DNA from: Bin87 sp963666865
GTDB lineage: Bacteria; Chloroflexota; Dehalococcoidia; Lucifugimonadales; UBA3495
Direction: 5' to 3'
Length of the DNA stretch: 64,000 nt
Assembly: GCA_963666865.1 (NCBI GenBank)
Contig: OY763072.1
Coordinates: forward strand, 4,154,001-4,218,000
The position numbers were made by a program, and so were the translations under genes. Numbering within the stretch: the stretch's first letter is position 1; every line of letters begins with the position of its first letter. This document shows positions 34,425 to 42,589 of the stretch, in pieces. The notes beneath the pieces were generated by a model, which worked only from the letters and a program-made list of their open reading frames with translations, ran no database searches and was not told where the DNA came from.

Positions 34425-34520
34425 GTCATTCCCGCGAAAGCGGGAATCCAGAAATCCAAGCCATAAGCAAACGTGAGCAAGGCAAGGATTTCCTGGATTC
34501 CGGCTCAAGGCCGGAATGAC
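34425..34520. repeat. Family-2 inverted repeat pair (~96 bp)
   Basis: GTCATTCCCGCGAAAGCGGG at the left, CCGGCTCAAGGCCGGAATGAC at the right, each hairpin-forming. The 407-bp gap between CoA-transferase A and the glutaredoxin-like gene holds this element and no recognisable gene. Confidence 0.88.
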
Positions 34521-34668
34521 GAGTTTAATGCACAAATGACTCAACAGATCTGAACAGTTACCTGCCCTCTCGCAACGTTGCGTTATGCCGCGGGCCTACG
34601 TACAATCTGGGAACCTCAACGTACCATAAGCTGGCGTGAAGTGCGCCCGGAACCGCAGGAGAGCCCAA

Positions 34669-34899
34669 TTGACCACTGCAGAACAAACCGAAATCATCCT
34701 CTACACCCATCCGGACTGCCCGTTTTCGGCGCAGGCCAAGATGCACTACCGCCGCCAGCGGGTGCCCTACACCGAGATTGACGTGTCCAAGCAGCCCGAC
34801 CAGGTGCCGGCCCTGCTGGAACTGTCCGGCGGGGAGCGGATAACGCCGATCATCGTCGAGAACGGCGTCGTCACCATCGGCTTTGAAGGCGGGTATTGA
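34669..34899 (+). CDS. Small glutaredoxin-like protein (UXX-star-like, with Cys)
   Basis: 76 aa. EIILYTHPDCPFSAQAKMHYR is the thioredoxin-fold start with one active-site Cys, C17, in CPFS (no second Cys). YTEIDVSKQPDQVPALLELSGGERITPIIVENG carries the cis-Pro (TPII). It ends VTIGFEGGY. The layout and the GF-x-GG end resemble the 'UXX-star' glutaredoxin-like group, in which the active-site residue is Cys or Sec; here it is Cys (codon TGC). Start TTG 34669 is preferred, with AGGAG ~8 nt upstream. Immediately upstream of recA with 127 nt between. Confidence 0.8.
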   Translation: MTTAEQTEIILYTHPDCPFSAQAKMHYRRQRVPYTEIDVSKQPDQVPALLELSGGERITPIIVENGVVTIGFEGGY

Positions 34900-35026
34900 G
34901 ACTTCTGACCCCGGGGCCGTGGGCCCCGTAAAACCGCCCGAAAATAGTGTCAATCCACCGTTGCGCCAATGGAACGCACGTGCTAAAATCTCAGCAAGTG
35001 CAACCAAGCAGCACGGGAGGCTAGTG

Positions 35027-36139
35027 ATGGCGATCAACCCCGAAACCCTCAACCTGGACAAGAACAAGCTGGCGGCGCTGGAGCTTGCCCTGGGCAAGAT
35101 CGAGAAGGACCATGGTCGCGGCGCCGTGATGCGCGGCAACGAGCAGGTGGCGCACCTGATTACCAACGTCATCCCCACCGGCTCCCTGTCGCTGGACCTG
35201 GCCCTGGGCGTTGGGGGATTGCCACGGGGACGGGTCACCGAAATCTACGGCGGCGAGTCGGCGGGTAAATCGACCCTGGCCATCCACGTCATGACCGAGA
35301 CGCAGCGGATGGGCGGCCTGGCTGCATACATCGACGCCGAGCACGCCCTGGACCCTCAGTATGCCACCAATTGCGGCCTGGACCTGGACAACCTGCTCAT
35401 CTCCCAACCCGACTCGGCGGAGCAGGCGCTGGACATCACCGAGCAGTTGGTACGCAGCGGGGCCGTCGATTCCGTGGTCATTGACAGCGTCGCGGCCCTG
35501 GTTCCTCAAGCCGAGATTGAGGGCGACATGGGCGACGTTCACGTAGGGCTGCAAGCCCGTCTGATGTCGCAGGCGCTGCGCAAGCTCACCGCCACCATCA
35601 ACCAGTCACGCACCGCCGTCGTGTTCATCAACCAGATACGGGAGAAAATCGGGATCAGCTACGGCAGCCCCGAGGTTACGCCGGGCGGGCGAGCCCTGAA
35701 GTTCTACAGTTCCGTCCGCATCGACCTGCGCCGCACCGAGTCACTGAAGCAAGGTTCGGAAATCATCGGCAGTCGGGTCCGGGCGCGTATCGTGAAGAAC
35801 AAGGTTGCGGCGCCTTTCCGGGTGGCCGAGTTCGACATTATGTTCAACCAGGGCATCAGCAAGATGGGCGACCTGTTGGACATCGGCGTGAACCAGAACA
35901 TCATCAAAAAGGCCGGCGCATTCTACTCCTACGGCGATACCCGTCTGGGTCAGGGCCGGGAGAACTCCAAGAACTTCCTGTTGGAACGCTCCGACATTGC
36001 GGACGAGATTGAGGCGCTGATACGGGGCGAAACCACGCCGGAAGAGGACTTGCCCGACGGTGCCGCCAACGGCCATCAGGCCGCAGCGTCCGAAGGCGCG
36101 GCCCACGTCGCCAACCCGAACACCGTCAGCCTGAACTAG
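35027..36139 (+). CDS. recA: DNA recombinase RecA
   Basis: Forms the filament for homologous recombination and triggers SOS autoproteolysis. Walker A is IYGGESAGKST (most RecA proteins have GPESSGKTT, so three positions differ). YIDAEHALDPQYA, VVIDSVAALVP (Walker B), the L1/L2 loops around VVFINQIREKIG, and GGRALKFYSSVRIDLRR are standard. A ~40-residue acidic, Ala-rich C-terminal tail follows. 370 aa. Start ATG 35027 has GGGAGG 6 nt upstream. No SOS (LexA) box is evident upstream. recX follows after 12 nt. Confidence 0.96.
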   Translation: MAINPETLNLDKNKLAALELALGKIEKDHGRGAVMRGNEQVAHLITNVIPTGSLSLDLALGVGGLPRGRVTEIYGGESAGKSTLAIHVMTETQRMGGLAAYIDAEHALDPQYATNCGLDLDNLLISQPDSAEQALDITEQLVRSGAVDSVVIDSVAALVPQAEIEGDMGDVHVGLQARLMSQALRKLTATINQSRTAVVFINQIREKIGISYGSPEVTPGGRALKFYSSVRIDLRRTESLKQGSEIIGSRVRARIVKNKVAAPFRVAEFDIMFNQGISKMGDLLDIGVNQNIIKKAGAFYSYGDTRLGQGRENSKNFLLERSDIADEIEALIRGETTPEEDLPDGAANGHQAAASEGAAHVANPNTVSLN

Positions 36140-36151
36140 GGTCTGTTGAAA

Positions 36152-36643
36152 ATGACGACCGACGGGTACAGCGATATCTACGCCCAGGCGATGCAAACCG
36201 CCCTCGGTTATGTAAGCTTTAAACCGAGGTCAATCGGTGAAGTACGCAAACGGGTGGGGCGCGACTTCGAGCAGCCGGTGGTCGAGCGGGTGCTGGATTC
36301 TCTCAAACGCTACGGCTACCTGGATGATGCCGAGTATGCCAGGCAGTGGCGCCGGAGCCGGGATAAGCGCAAACCTCGAGGAGCGTTCCTGCTGCGCCGC
36401 GAGTTGCGCGCCAAAGGCGTGGCCGATGACCTGATTGACGACGCCCTGGACGGGCTGGACGAAGCGAGCAACGCCTACCGGGCTGGCCAGCGCCGGGCGC
36501 AACGTTGGTTGAGCGACGATTCCATGTCGTACACTACGTTCCGGCGCAAGATGTGGGATTACCTGGGGCGACGGGGGTTCCCCGCCGGCGTCACCCGTGA
36601 CACGGCCAATCGCCTGTGGCGGGAGTACGGCCCGCAGGATTAG
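36152..36643 (+). CDS. recX: RecA regulator RecX
   Basis: Modulates RecA filaments, usually as an inhibitor. 163 aa, of three repeated three-helix units. ALGYVSFKPRSIGEVRKRV is unit 1, VERVLDSLKRYGYLDDAEYARQW is the most conserved element, and KPRGAFLLRRELRAKGVADDLIDDAL is unit 2. TTG 36146 is an alternative start two codons upstream. It is directly 3' of recA, the usual order. Confidence 0.92.
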   Translation: MTTDGYSDIYAQAMQTALGYVSFKPRSIGEVRKRVGRDFEQPVVERVLDSLKRYGYLDDAEYARQWRRSRDKRKPRGAFLLRRELRAKGVADDLIDDALDGLDEASNAYRAGQRRAQRWLSDDSMSYTTFRRKMWDYLGRRGFPAGVTRDTANRLWREYGPQD

Positions 36644-36660
36644 CGTGTTGGTATTTTGTC

Positions 36661-36754
36661 GTCATTCCCGCGAAAGCGGGAAACCAGAATCGCCTGCCGC
36701 CGCAGAACGATTTGGTTATGGAAACGCCTGGATTCCTGCTTTCGCAGGAATGAC
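36661..36754. repeat. Family-2 inverted repeat pair (~94 bp)
   Basis: GTCATTCCCGCGAAAGCGGG and CCTGCTTTCGCAGGAATGAC at the two ends, between convergent recX and the 36776 gene. May also end transcription from both sides. Confidence 0.88.
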
Positions 36755-36775
36755 GGGATAATTTGACGACACGCC

Positions 36776-37285
36776 CTAAAGGCGGACCCGCGCGATGGCG
36801 ATGAGCACTCCGCCAATCAGAGCGAGGATACCCCACAGGCTCAAAACCAGCCCGCTGGTCATAAACATCGCGAACAGTGTAGTCAGAACCACCGTGCCGC
36901 CGGCGATATACATCAGGCCCTTGCTTCGCTTCAGATTGACCACGCGGCTGATGATCTCTCCGGCGGCGTAGCCCACGGCCAGCGGCGTGACGATCAAGGA
37001 CAGGAACCACGTCCCCGTGAAGAACCCCAGGGTGAGCCACAGGATCACGCCCAGCACCACCAGCACGGCCGCTACCACCAACGCCTTCGCATAATTCGAC
37101 GGCCTGACGTCGAAGGTCGGCAGGGGCACCGGCCGGCCGCACTCCCGGCAGCGTATCCCCACCGGCGCCTGCACCAGGCACTCGGTGCAGATGGGACGCC
37201 GGCACTGGCTGCAGGACAACCCGGTCGGCACCGTCGGGTGCCAGTGGCAGGTCATGGTCGGCGGTTCTGTTTGCTGCCCTGCCAT
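36776..37285 (-). CDS. Membrane protein with N-terminal B-box-like zinc ribbon
   Basis: 169 aa. Residues 10-55 hold CHWHP...CSQCRRPICTECLV and GIRCRECGR, an array of Cys/His pairs like a B-box zinc finger, commonly placed in front of membrane domains in bacteria. Four hydrophobic helices follow (ALVVAAVLVVLGVILWLTLG, WFLSLIVTPLAVGYAAGEII, LMYIAGGTVVLTTLFAMFM and VLSLWGILALIGGVLIAIA). A zinc ribbon on the cytoplasmic side could bind a partner. Function unknown. It ends near recX and starts 6 nt after plsY's stop on the same strand. Confidence 0.75.
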   Translation of the reverse strand: MAGQQTEPPTMTCHWHPTVPTGLSCSQCRRPICTECLVQAPVGIRCRECGRPVPLPTFDVRPSNYAKALVVAAVLVVLGVILWLTLGFFTGTWFLSLIVTPLAVGYAAGEIISRVVNLKRSKGLMYIAGGTVVLTTLFAMFMTSGLVLSLWGILALIGGVLIAIARVRL

Positions 37286-37291
37286 TTCGCG

Positions 37292-38005
37292 TCATCCCGC
37301 ATTGTTTCCGTTGCTGCCGGCGCGGGCCAGCCATTGCTCCCGGTCGGCGATATCGCGGTCCCGCAGCAGTCGATTTACCAACACCGAACTGCGCGGGAGG
37401 TCGGCAGGCGGGGCGCCGTTGGACAGCAGCCGCTTCACCAGGATCAGCAGGGCCCCGGCGCCAATGAACAGGGCCATCTGCTCGGTTCCGCCGGCCAGCA
37501 GCCATCGCTCCGGCCACGCCAACGCCAACGCCGGGAGCGCCGCCATTACCATCAGCAGCCATTCCGCCGACCGCCCCGTGGCCCGCCATCCCAACAGATA
37601 GAACAGCAGTCCGGCAACAAAGAAAAGCGGGGAAAAACCGATGATGCCTCCAGCCCAGATACCGACGCTGCGGCCCCCCGTAAAGCGCAGGAAGGGTGAC
37701 CAGTTGTTGCCCAAGATAGTGAACAAGGGCGTCAGCATCAGCAGCCAGGCCGCGCCGCCCAGCCCGAAAACCTGATGGCCCAGCAGCAGCGGGACAGCGC
37801 CCCGGCTAAAGTCGATAACCGCGACGACCAACAACCACGGTTTGCCCAATTGGCTGGCGACGTTGCTGGCGCCCACGTTTCCGCTGCCATGCCGCCGCAA
37901 GTCAATCCCGCCCACAATCCTGGCCAGCAGGTAGGATACCGGGGCGGCGCCAATGAGATAGGCTGCAACCCACAGGGCGAATAGCTTTGCCGCATCCTCG
38001 GGCAT
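37292..38005 (-). CDS. plsY: Glycerol-3-phosphate acyltransferase PlsY-like
   Basis: Transfers an acyl group from acyl-phosphate to glycerol-3-phosphate in the membrane. Motif 1 is RRHGSGNVGASNV (family: SGNiGaTN). Motif 2 reads LGNNWSPFLRFTGGRSVG where PlsY normally has 'GH..PvflkFkGGKGvA', so His is Asn and Lys is Arg. Motif 3 is not clear near TEQM. About seven membrane helices. 237 aa. The altered motif leaves activity uncertain; it could use a different acyl donor. Start ATG 38005. Confidence 0.8.
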   Translation of the reverse strand: MPEDAAKLFALWVAAYLIGAAPVSYLLARIVGGIDLRRHGSGNVGASNVASQLGKPWLLVVAVIDFSRGAVPLLLGHQVFGLGGAAWLLMLTPLFTILGNNWSPFLRFTGGRSVGIWAGGIIGFSPLFFVAGLLFYLLGWRATGRSAEWLLMVMAALPALALAWPERWLLAGGTEQMALFIGAGALLILVKRLLSNGAPPADLPRSSVLVNRLLRDRDIADREQWLARAGSNGNNAG

Positions 38006-38047
38006 GGCCAGATCGCATCCGGAGAGGGAAAACGGGAGTTTGTGGCG

Positions 38048-38920
38048 TTAGCGCCGAGCGGCGAGGCGCTGCGCCGCTTCCTCAAGGCGCTCCACGGTTT
38101 CCGAGGGCGGTCCGTTGACGCCAGGCCGTGGCTCCCGGGAGTTGCCGCTGTGGTGATAGTCGCTGCCGCCGCAGGGAATGAGGTCGTAGGCCCGCGCCAC
38201 GTCGGCCAGCCAGTCCACCGTGGCCGCGTCGTACATGGCGTAATGCACTTCCATACCGTGCAAACCGGCGGCTTTCAACTCTTCCACAGTTTCGATGAGT
38301 GATTGCTCCGGTTCCGGCTCATTGCCCCGACGCTCAAACCACGGGTGCGCGAACACGGCCACGCCTCCGACGTCGTTGAGCAGCTTCACGGCGTCGGGCG
38401 GGGTAAGCTTGGCGCGTTCCACGTAGGCTTTGCCGTTGCGGCCCAGGTACTCGCGAAAGGCCTCCGAGGGTTCGGGGAAATAGCCCTTTTCGACGAGGGC
38501 CTGGGCGATGTGGGGCCGCCCCACCGAGGCGTCGCCGGCGATCTCCAGCACCCGCTCCCACTCGATTTCCATTCCGAACTCCGCCAACTTGCGAACCATG
38601 CCTTCGCCCCGGGCCAACCGGCCTTCGCGGAAACCGGCCAGCATCTCCTGGAAACCGGAGTCTTCAACGTCCATGAAGTAACCCAACATGTGAACCTCGC
38701 CGCCGGGCACGTCGCAACTCAACTCGATTCCGGGGATGAGCCGCATACCCCGGATCTGGTTCACCGCCTGCTGGGCCTCGACCAGGCCGGCGGTAGTGTC
38801 GTGGTCGCTGACGGAGATCGTCCGCAGACCCTTGGCGGCGGTGAGCTCGACCAGTTCGGTGGGCGTCAGCCGCCCGTCGGACGCGGTGGTGTGCAGGTGA
38901 AGATCAACGGTTATGGACAT
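38048..38920 (-). CDS. PHP-domain metal-dependent phosphoesterase (RNase AM-like)
   Basis: 290 aa. The PHP metal ligands are DLHLHTTASDG, VSDHDT, GIELS, GRPHIA, FAHPWF and CGGSDYH. This set is that of the PHP phosphatases of the YciV/RNase AM family, which remove 3'-phosphates from nucleoside bisphosphates or trim 5' RNA ends. The start ATG 38920 fits the first strand (ITVDLHLH). A second PHP protein, shorter, is at 41920. plsY, PHP, ymdB and rny follow one another on the minus strand. Confidence 0.9.
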   Translation of the reverse strand: MSITVDLHLHTTASDGRLTPTELVELTAAKGLRTISVSDHDTTAGLVEAQQAVNQIRGMRLIPGIELSCDVPGGEVHMLGYFMDVEDSGFQEMLAGFREGRLARGEGMVRKLAEFGMEIEWERVLEIAGDASVGRPHIAQALVEKGYFPEPSEAFREYLGRNGKAYVERAKLTPPDAVKLLNDVGGVAVFAHPWFERRGNEPEPEQSLIETVEELKAAGLHGMEVHYAMYDAATVDWLADVARAYDLIPCGGSDYHHSGNSREPRPGVNGPPSETVERLEEAAQRLAARR

Positions 38921-39048
38921 CAGTGCCCCCAGTCATTGTCATTGCGAGCGTAGCATGGCAATCTCGTCAGTACAGGAGATGGCGCCGACGCTCTAGGATA
39001 AGCTGACCAAGTTACCACGTCTCTATGCTCCTCGCAATGAAAATCATA

Positions 39049-39822
39049 TCAGTCAATCTTGCGGTCAATACGCACTATGTCAACGGCGTGGCCGCTTTCG
39101 TCGTCAATGTCGATCAGCACTGAGTTCAGAATGCACGCCCCCTTGGCCGGCTCGAAGCGTTGCGGCAGCCCAGTGCGGAACCGTTCCAGCACCGGCGCAA
39201 CCTCTGTGCCGATCACGGAGTCCTGCGGGCCGGTCATCCCCAGGTCGCTCACGTAGGCGGTGCCGCCGGGCATCACACGAGCGTCGGCGGTGGCAACGTG
39301 GGTATGGGTGCCCACCACCGCGCTGACGCGCCCGTCCAGATACCAGGCGAGTCCCTGCTTTTCGGAGGTTGCCTCGGCGTGAAAGTCCACCACCACCTTG
39401 CGGGGGGCGTATCCCAGTTCGCTCTGGGCCTCGGCCAGGCGCTGGTCGGCCTCGCGGAAGGGGCAGTCGATGGGCGGCATGAAAACCCGGCCCTGCAGGT
39501 TCAGGACCATCACGTCGCCGAACATCATCCAGCCGCGGCCCGGCGCGCCGTAGTAGTTGGCGGGCCGGAGCAGAGGCAGTTCTTCCATGTGGGGCAGGAT
39601 GTCCTTTTTGTCCCAGATGTGGTTGCCTGACGTCATAACGTCAACGCCGGCTTGCAGCAGGGCGTTGGCGGTCTTGGGCGTCAGGCCGAACCCGCCGGCG
39701 GTGTTCTCAGCATTGGCCGTCACCAGGTCAATATCAAGTTCCCGGCGCAGCTGGGGCAACAGACGGGACAGGGCGCTGCGGCCCGGCCTTCCGATGATGT
39801 CCCCGATCATCAAAACTCGCAT
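39049..39822 (-). CDS. ymdB: YmdB-family metallophosphoesterase (TIGR00282)
   Basis: A calcineurin-like phosphodiesterase, known to hydrolyse 2',3'-cAMP in Bacillus. MIGDIIGRPGRSAL, ANAENTAGGFGLTP, MTSGNHIWDKKDI, VVDFHAEATSEKQ, GTHTHVATADARV and DLGMTGPQDSVIG are all family signatures and provide the metal ligands. 257 aa. Start ATG 39822. It directly follows rny on the minus strand (64 nt with a palindrome between), the order conserved in Firmicutes and related phyla. Confidence 0.95.
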   Translation of the reverse strand: MRVLMIGDIIGRPGRSALSRLLPQLRRELDIDLVTANAENTAGGFGLTPKTANALLQAGVDVMTSGNHIWDKKDILPHMEELPLLRPANYYGAPGRGWMMFGDVMVLNLQGRVFMPPIDCPFREADQRLAEAQSELGYAPRKVVVDFHAEATSEKQGLAWYLDGRVSAVVGTHTHVATADARVMPGGTAYVSDLGMTGPQDSVIGTEVAPVLERFRTGLPQRFEPAKGACILNSVLIDIDDESGHAVDIVRIDRKID

Positions 39823-39832
39823 AATGGCACCC

Positions 39833-39860
39833 GTAGGGGCGAATAATTATTCGCCCCTAC
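39833..39860. repeat. 28-bp palindrome, family 1 (AT-type core)
   Basis: Arms GTAGGGGCGAAT/ATTCGCCCCTAC with a perfectly symmetric core, in the 64-bp spacer between rny and ymdB, 26 nt past the rny stop. Confidence 0.95.
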
Positions 39861-39886
39861 AACTTGGTCGATCAGTCCTGGGCAGG

Positions 39887-41422
39887 TTAGCGGGCGACAC
39901 TCTCCTCGCGGGTTTCGCGGATCACCGTAACCTTGATCTGGCCGGGGAACTGCAATTCCTTGGAGACCTTGCCGGCGATGTCGCGGGCCAGGCTGGCGCA
40001 GGCCACGTCGTCCACGTCGTCCGGACTGACCATCACCCGCACTTCCCGGCCGGCCTGTATCGCAAAGGCACGCTGGACGCCGTCGAAACTGTACGCGGTG
40101 TCTTCCAACTCCCGCAGGCGGCGGGTGTACTGCTCGATGGACTCCTTGCGCGCGCCAGGGCGGGCGGCGCTGATGCCATCGGCGGCAGCCACCAAGAACG
40201 ACTCGATGCTGGAATGGTCGTCGTCGTGATGTTCCCGGACACAGTTGCAGACCAACAACCCAATACCGTTGCGGGTGGTCAGGTCGTAGCCGATCTCGGC
40301 GTGCGGGCCGGGTATCTCGTGGGTCAGGGCTTTCCCGATGTCGTGGAGCAGGCCCCCGGCTTTGGCGATCTGCACGTTGGCGCCGACCTCGGATGCCAGC
40401 ATCCCGGACAGCAGGCCCACTTCGATGGAGTGGGTCAGCACGTTTTCGCCGTAGCTATAGCGGTACTTGAGCCGTCCCAGCAGACGGATCAACTCCGGGT
40501 CAAGGCCGCTGACGCCCACCTCAAAGGTGGCCTCTTCGCCGGCCCTCCACATGGTATCTTCTATTTCCCGCATGGCGCGGTTGACGCTTTCCTCGATGCG
40601 GGCGGGTTGGATGCGGCCGTCTTTGACCAGTTGGGTCAGGGCCAGCTTGGCGATTTCCCGGCGCACCGGGTCAAAGCAGGATAGCGTTACGATGCCGGGG
40701 GTGTCATCGACGATGATGTCAACGCCGGTCTGGGCCTCAAGGGCCCGTATGTTACGTCCTTCGCGGCCGATGAGACGACCCTTCATCTCATCGTTGGGCA
40801 GGGAAACAACAGATGTCGTGCTCTCCGACACAACGTCGGTAGCCAGACGGTTTATGGCGAGGGTGAGGATGCGACGGGCGTTATCATCCGCCCGGGTTTG
40901 GTGTTCCTTCTCCAGCTCGTAGTAGCGGCGAGCCAGTTCGTGGGAAGCCTCCTCTTCTCCGCGTTTCAGCACGATGTCTCGCGCTTGTTCGATAGACAGC
41001 GACGCGATTCGTTCCAGCTCGCGGTTATGCTGGAGTTTCAAATCCTCGGCTTTTTGCAAAGCGGACTGGGCGTTGGTTTCGCGCTGTTCCAGTTCGGCTT
41101 CCTGATTCTCCAATGATTCCAGTTTGCGGTCGAGCTGTTCCTCACGCTGGATGTAACGGCGCTCCATGCGGTTGAGCTCGCGCCGTTGCTCCTTGATTTC
41201 ACGGTCCCCGGTCTCGCGGATCTTCAGCGCCTCTTCCTGCGCTTCGAGCAGGATGGTACGCTTTTCATCTTCGGCCTGGGTTACGGTGTCTGCAGCCTCC
41301 TCAAGGCTGCGTTGCAGTCTGTCATCGCCTTTTTTAGTGGATAGCAGCAGCCAAACCACTGCTGCTACGCCTGTTGCTAACCCTGCGACCGCCAGGACGA
41401 CGAGGATAATAGTGGTGACCAT
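39887..41422 (-). CDS. rny: Ribonuclease Y
   Basis: A membrane-anchored endoribonuclease that starts mRNA decay. One N-terminal helix (IILVVLAVAGLATGVAAVVWLLL) is followed by a ~160-residue coiled coil rich in E/R/K. The KH domain has GRLIGREGRNIRALE. The HD domain has LLHDIGKALTHE, with HSIEVGLLSG before it and REHHDDD after it. 511 aa is full length. Start ATG 41422. An mRNA-decay factor sits in the same cluster as hairpin repeats in mRNA spacers, so its own message contains one of these hairpins. Confidence 0.96.
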   Translation of the reverse strand: MVTTIILVVLAVAGLATGVAAVVWLLLSTKKGDDRLQRSLEEAADTVTQAEDEKRTILLEAQEEALKIRETGDREIKEQRRELNRMERRYIQREEQLDRKLESLENQEAELEQRETNAQSALQKAEDLKLQHNRELERIASLSIEQARDIVLKRGEEEASHELARRYYELEKEHQTRADDNARRILTLAINRLATDVVSESTTSVVSLPNDEMKGRLIGREGRNIRALEAQTGVDIIVDDTPGIVTLSCFDPVRREIAKLALTQLVKDGRIQPARIEESVNRAMREIEDTMWRAGEEATFEVGVSGLDPELIRLLGRLKYRYSYGENVLTHSIEVGLLSGMLASEVGANVQIAKAGGLLHDIGKALTHEIPGPHAEIGYDLTTRNGIGLLVCNCVREHHDDDHSSIESFLVAAADGISAARPGARKESIEQYTRRLRELEDTAYSFDGVQRAFAIQAGREVRVMVSPDDVDDVACASLARDIAGKVSKELQFPGQIKVTVIRETREESVAR

Positions 41423-41525
41423 GGGTCCTCCTCTGCCGTTCCGAGCGTCGGCTCGGGGTATTTTTGCCCTATGCTTATCCTAGTGGTTGGCCCACCGCAA
41501 AGTCAAGAATTGTTTGAGTCCTGGT

Positions 41526-41688
41526 CAGGGCAATCGCATATGAATTGTCTAACCACCGTCATTCCGGTGAAAGCCGGAATCCAGGGGCAAAATCGTTAGT
41601 TTTGTTGTGAAAATCAAGCGCTTGACGGTTTCTGGACTCCGGCTTTCGCCGGAGTGACGGGTGAGTGATTTCATATGCGATAGCCCTG
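41526..41688. repeat. Nested inverted repeat: outer arms plus family-2 pair
   Basis: Outer arms CAGGGCAATCGCATATGAA (41526-41544) and TTCATATGCGATAGCCCTG (41670-41688) pair with one bulge. Inside, 41558-41658, lies a family-2 pair (GTCATTCCGG...CCGGAGTGAC). Together with the next element it fills the 497-bp gap between rny and the PHP gene; no gene is seen there. Confidence 0.85.
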
Positions 41689-41693
41689 GAGTC

Positions 41694-41811
41694 CTGGTAG
41701 CGTTTCGTTTTAGGTGGTTTCCCCCGGTAGGGGTGACCGGCCGGTCGCCCCTACCTCGCGCCGGCAACTGTGTCCGCAGAATTAAAACCACCTGAATTGC
41801 AACGCTACCAG
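41694..41811. repeat. Long inverted repeat enclosing a family-1 palindrome
   Basis: Arms CTGGTAGCGTTTCGTTTTAG (from 41694) and CTGAATTGCAACGCTACCAG (to 41811) are imperfect complements. In the middle, 41727-41754, is a family-1 palindrome with core ACCGGCCGGT (GTAGGGGTGACC/GGTCGCCCCTAC). It looks like a small inverted-repeat element that was invaded by, or carries, the palindrome. Confidence 0.82.
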
Positions 41812-41919
41812 AGAAAGAAGTCCAGAGGCCGCAGGTACTCAATCGATGGTATTATGCCGACTGCGTTGCGGGACGCAACCTGACCTGCCGCCAACGTGGC
41901 GTTGAAAAGCGAAGCAACC

Positions 41920-42588
41920 ATGCTCATAGACCTCCACACCCACACCTACCCCAAGTCTGACGATAGTTTCGTGTCCCCCGACGAGTTGGTGGACGCGGCG
42001 CGAGCCGCCGGACTGGACGGCGTCTGCATCACGGAACACGATGATTTCTGGACGCCGGACGCCACCGCTGAGTTGACCCGTCGTCATGGCATCCTGGTAC
42101 TCCCCGGCGCGGAGATCAATACCGACGCGGGGCATGTGCTGGTATTCGGCCTGCATCGCTACCGTTTCGGAATGCACAAGCCCGCCTTCCTCCGCGCCGA
42201 AGCCGACAGCCTGGGCGCCGTCCTCATCGCCGCCCATCCCTATCGCCGTCGTTTCCTGGCCGGCCCGGGCAGCGACCCGGATATCCGCGCCGAGATGCTG
42301 CAACGGGCCGTATCCGACCCCCTGCTGCACCTGTTCGACGCCGTCGAGGCGCGGAACGGACGGGGCGGGGAATCCGAAAACTGTTTCGCCGAGGACCTCC
42401 GCAGGCATCTTGCATTGCCCGGCACCGGCGGCAGCGACACCCATTCCCTGAACCAGATGGGCACTGCCGCAACCCTTTTCCAACGCCGCATCGCTTCGTT
42501 AGACGATCTGATTGCCGAGCTCAAAGCCGGCCGCATGCGGTCCGTTGACCTGACCACCGCGAGGCAACCCATACCTTCAGCGTGTTGA
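41920..42588 (+). CDS. PHP-domain protein, short form
   Basis: 222 aa. Metal-binding motifs are IDLHTHTYPKSDDS, ITEHDDFW, GAEINTDAGHVLVFG, IAAHPYRR and GTGGSDTHSL. Lacks the ~70-residue insertion of the 38048 protein. Substrate unknown; phosphodiesterase or phosphatase action is expected for the fold. ATG 41920 is chosen because the first strand (LIDLHTHT) begins here; the eight codons upstream are unsupported. The next gene starts one base after its stop. Confidence 0.88.
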   Translation: MLIDLHTHTYPKSDDSFVSPDELVDAARAAGLDGVCITEHDDFWTPDATAELTRRHGILVLPGAEINTDAGHVLVFGLHRYRFGMHKPAFLRAEADSLGAVLIAAHPYRRRFLAGPGSDPDIRAEMLQRAVSDPLLHLFDAVEARNGRGGESENCFAEDLRRHLALPGTGGSDTHSLNQMGTAATLFQRRIASLDDLIAELKAGRMRSVDLTTARQPIPSAC

Positions 42589-42589
42589 C

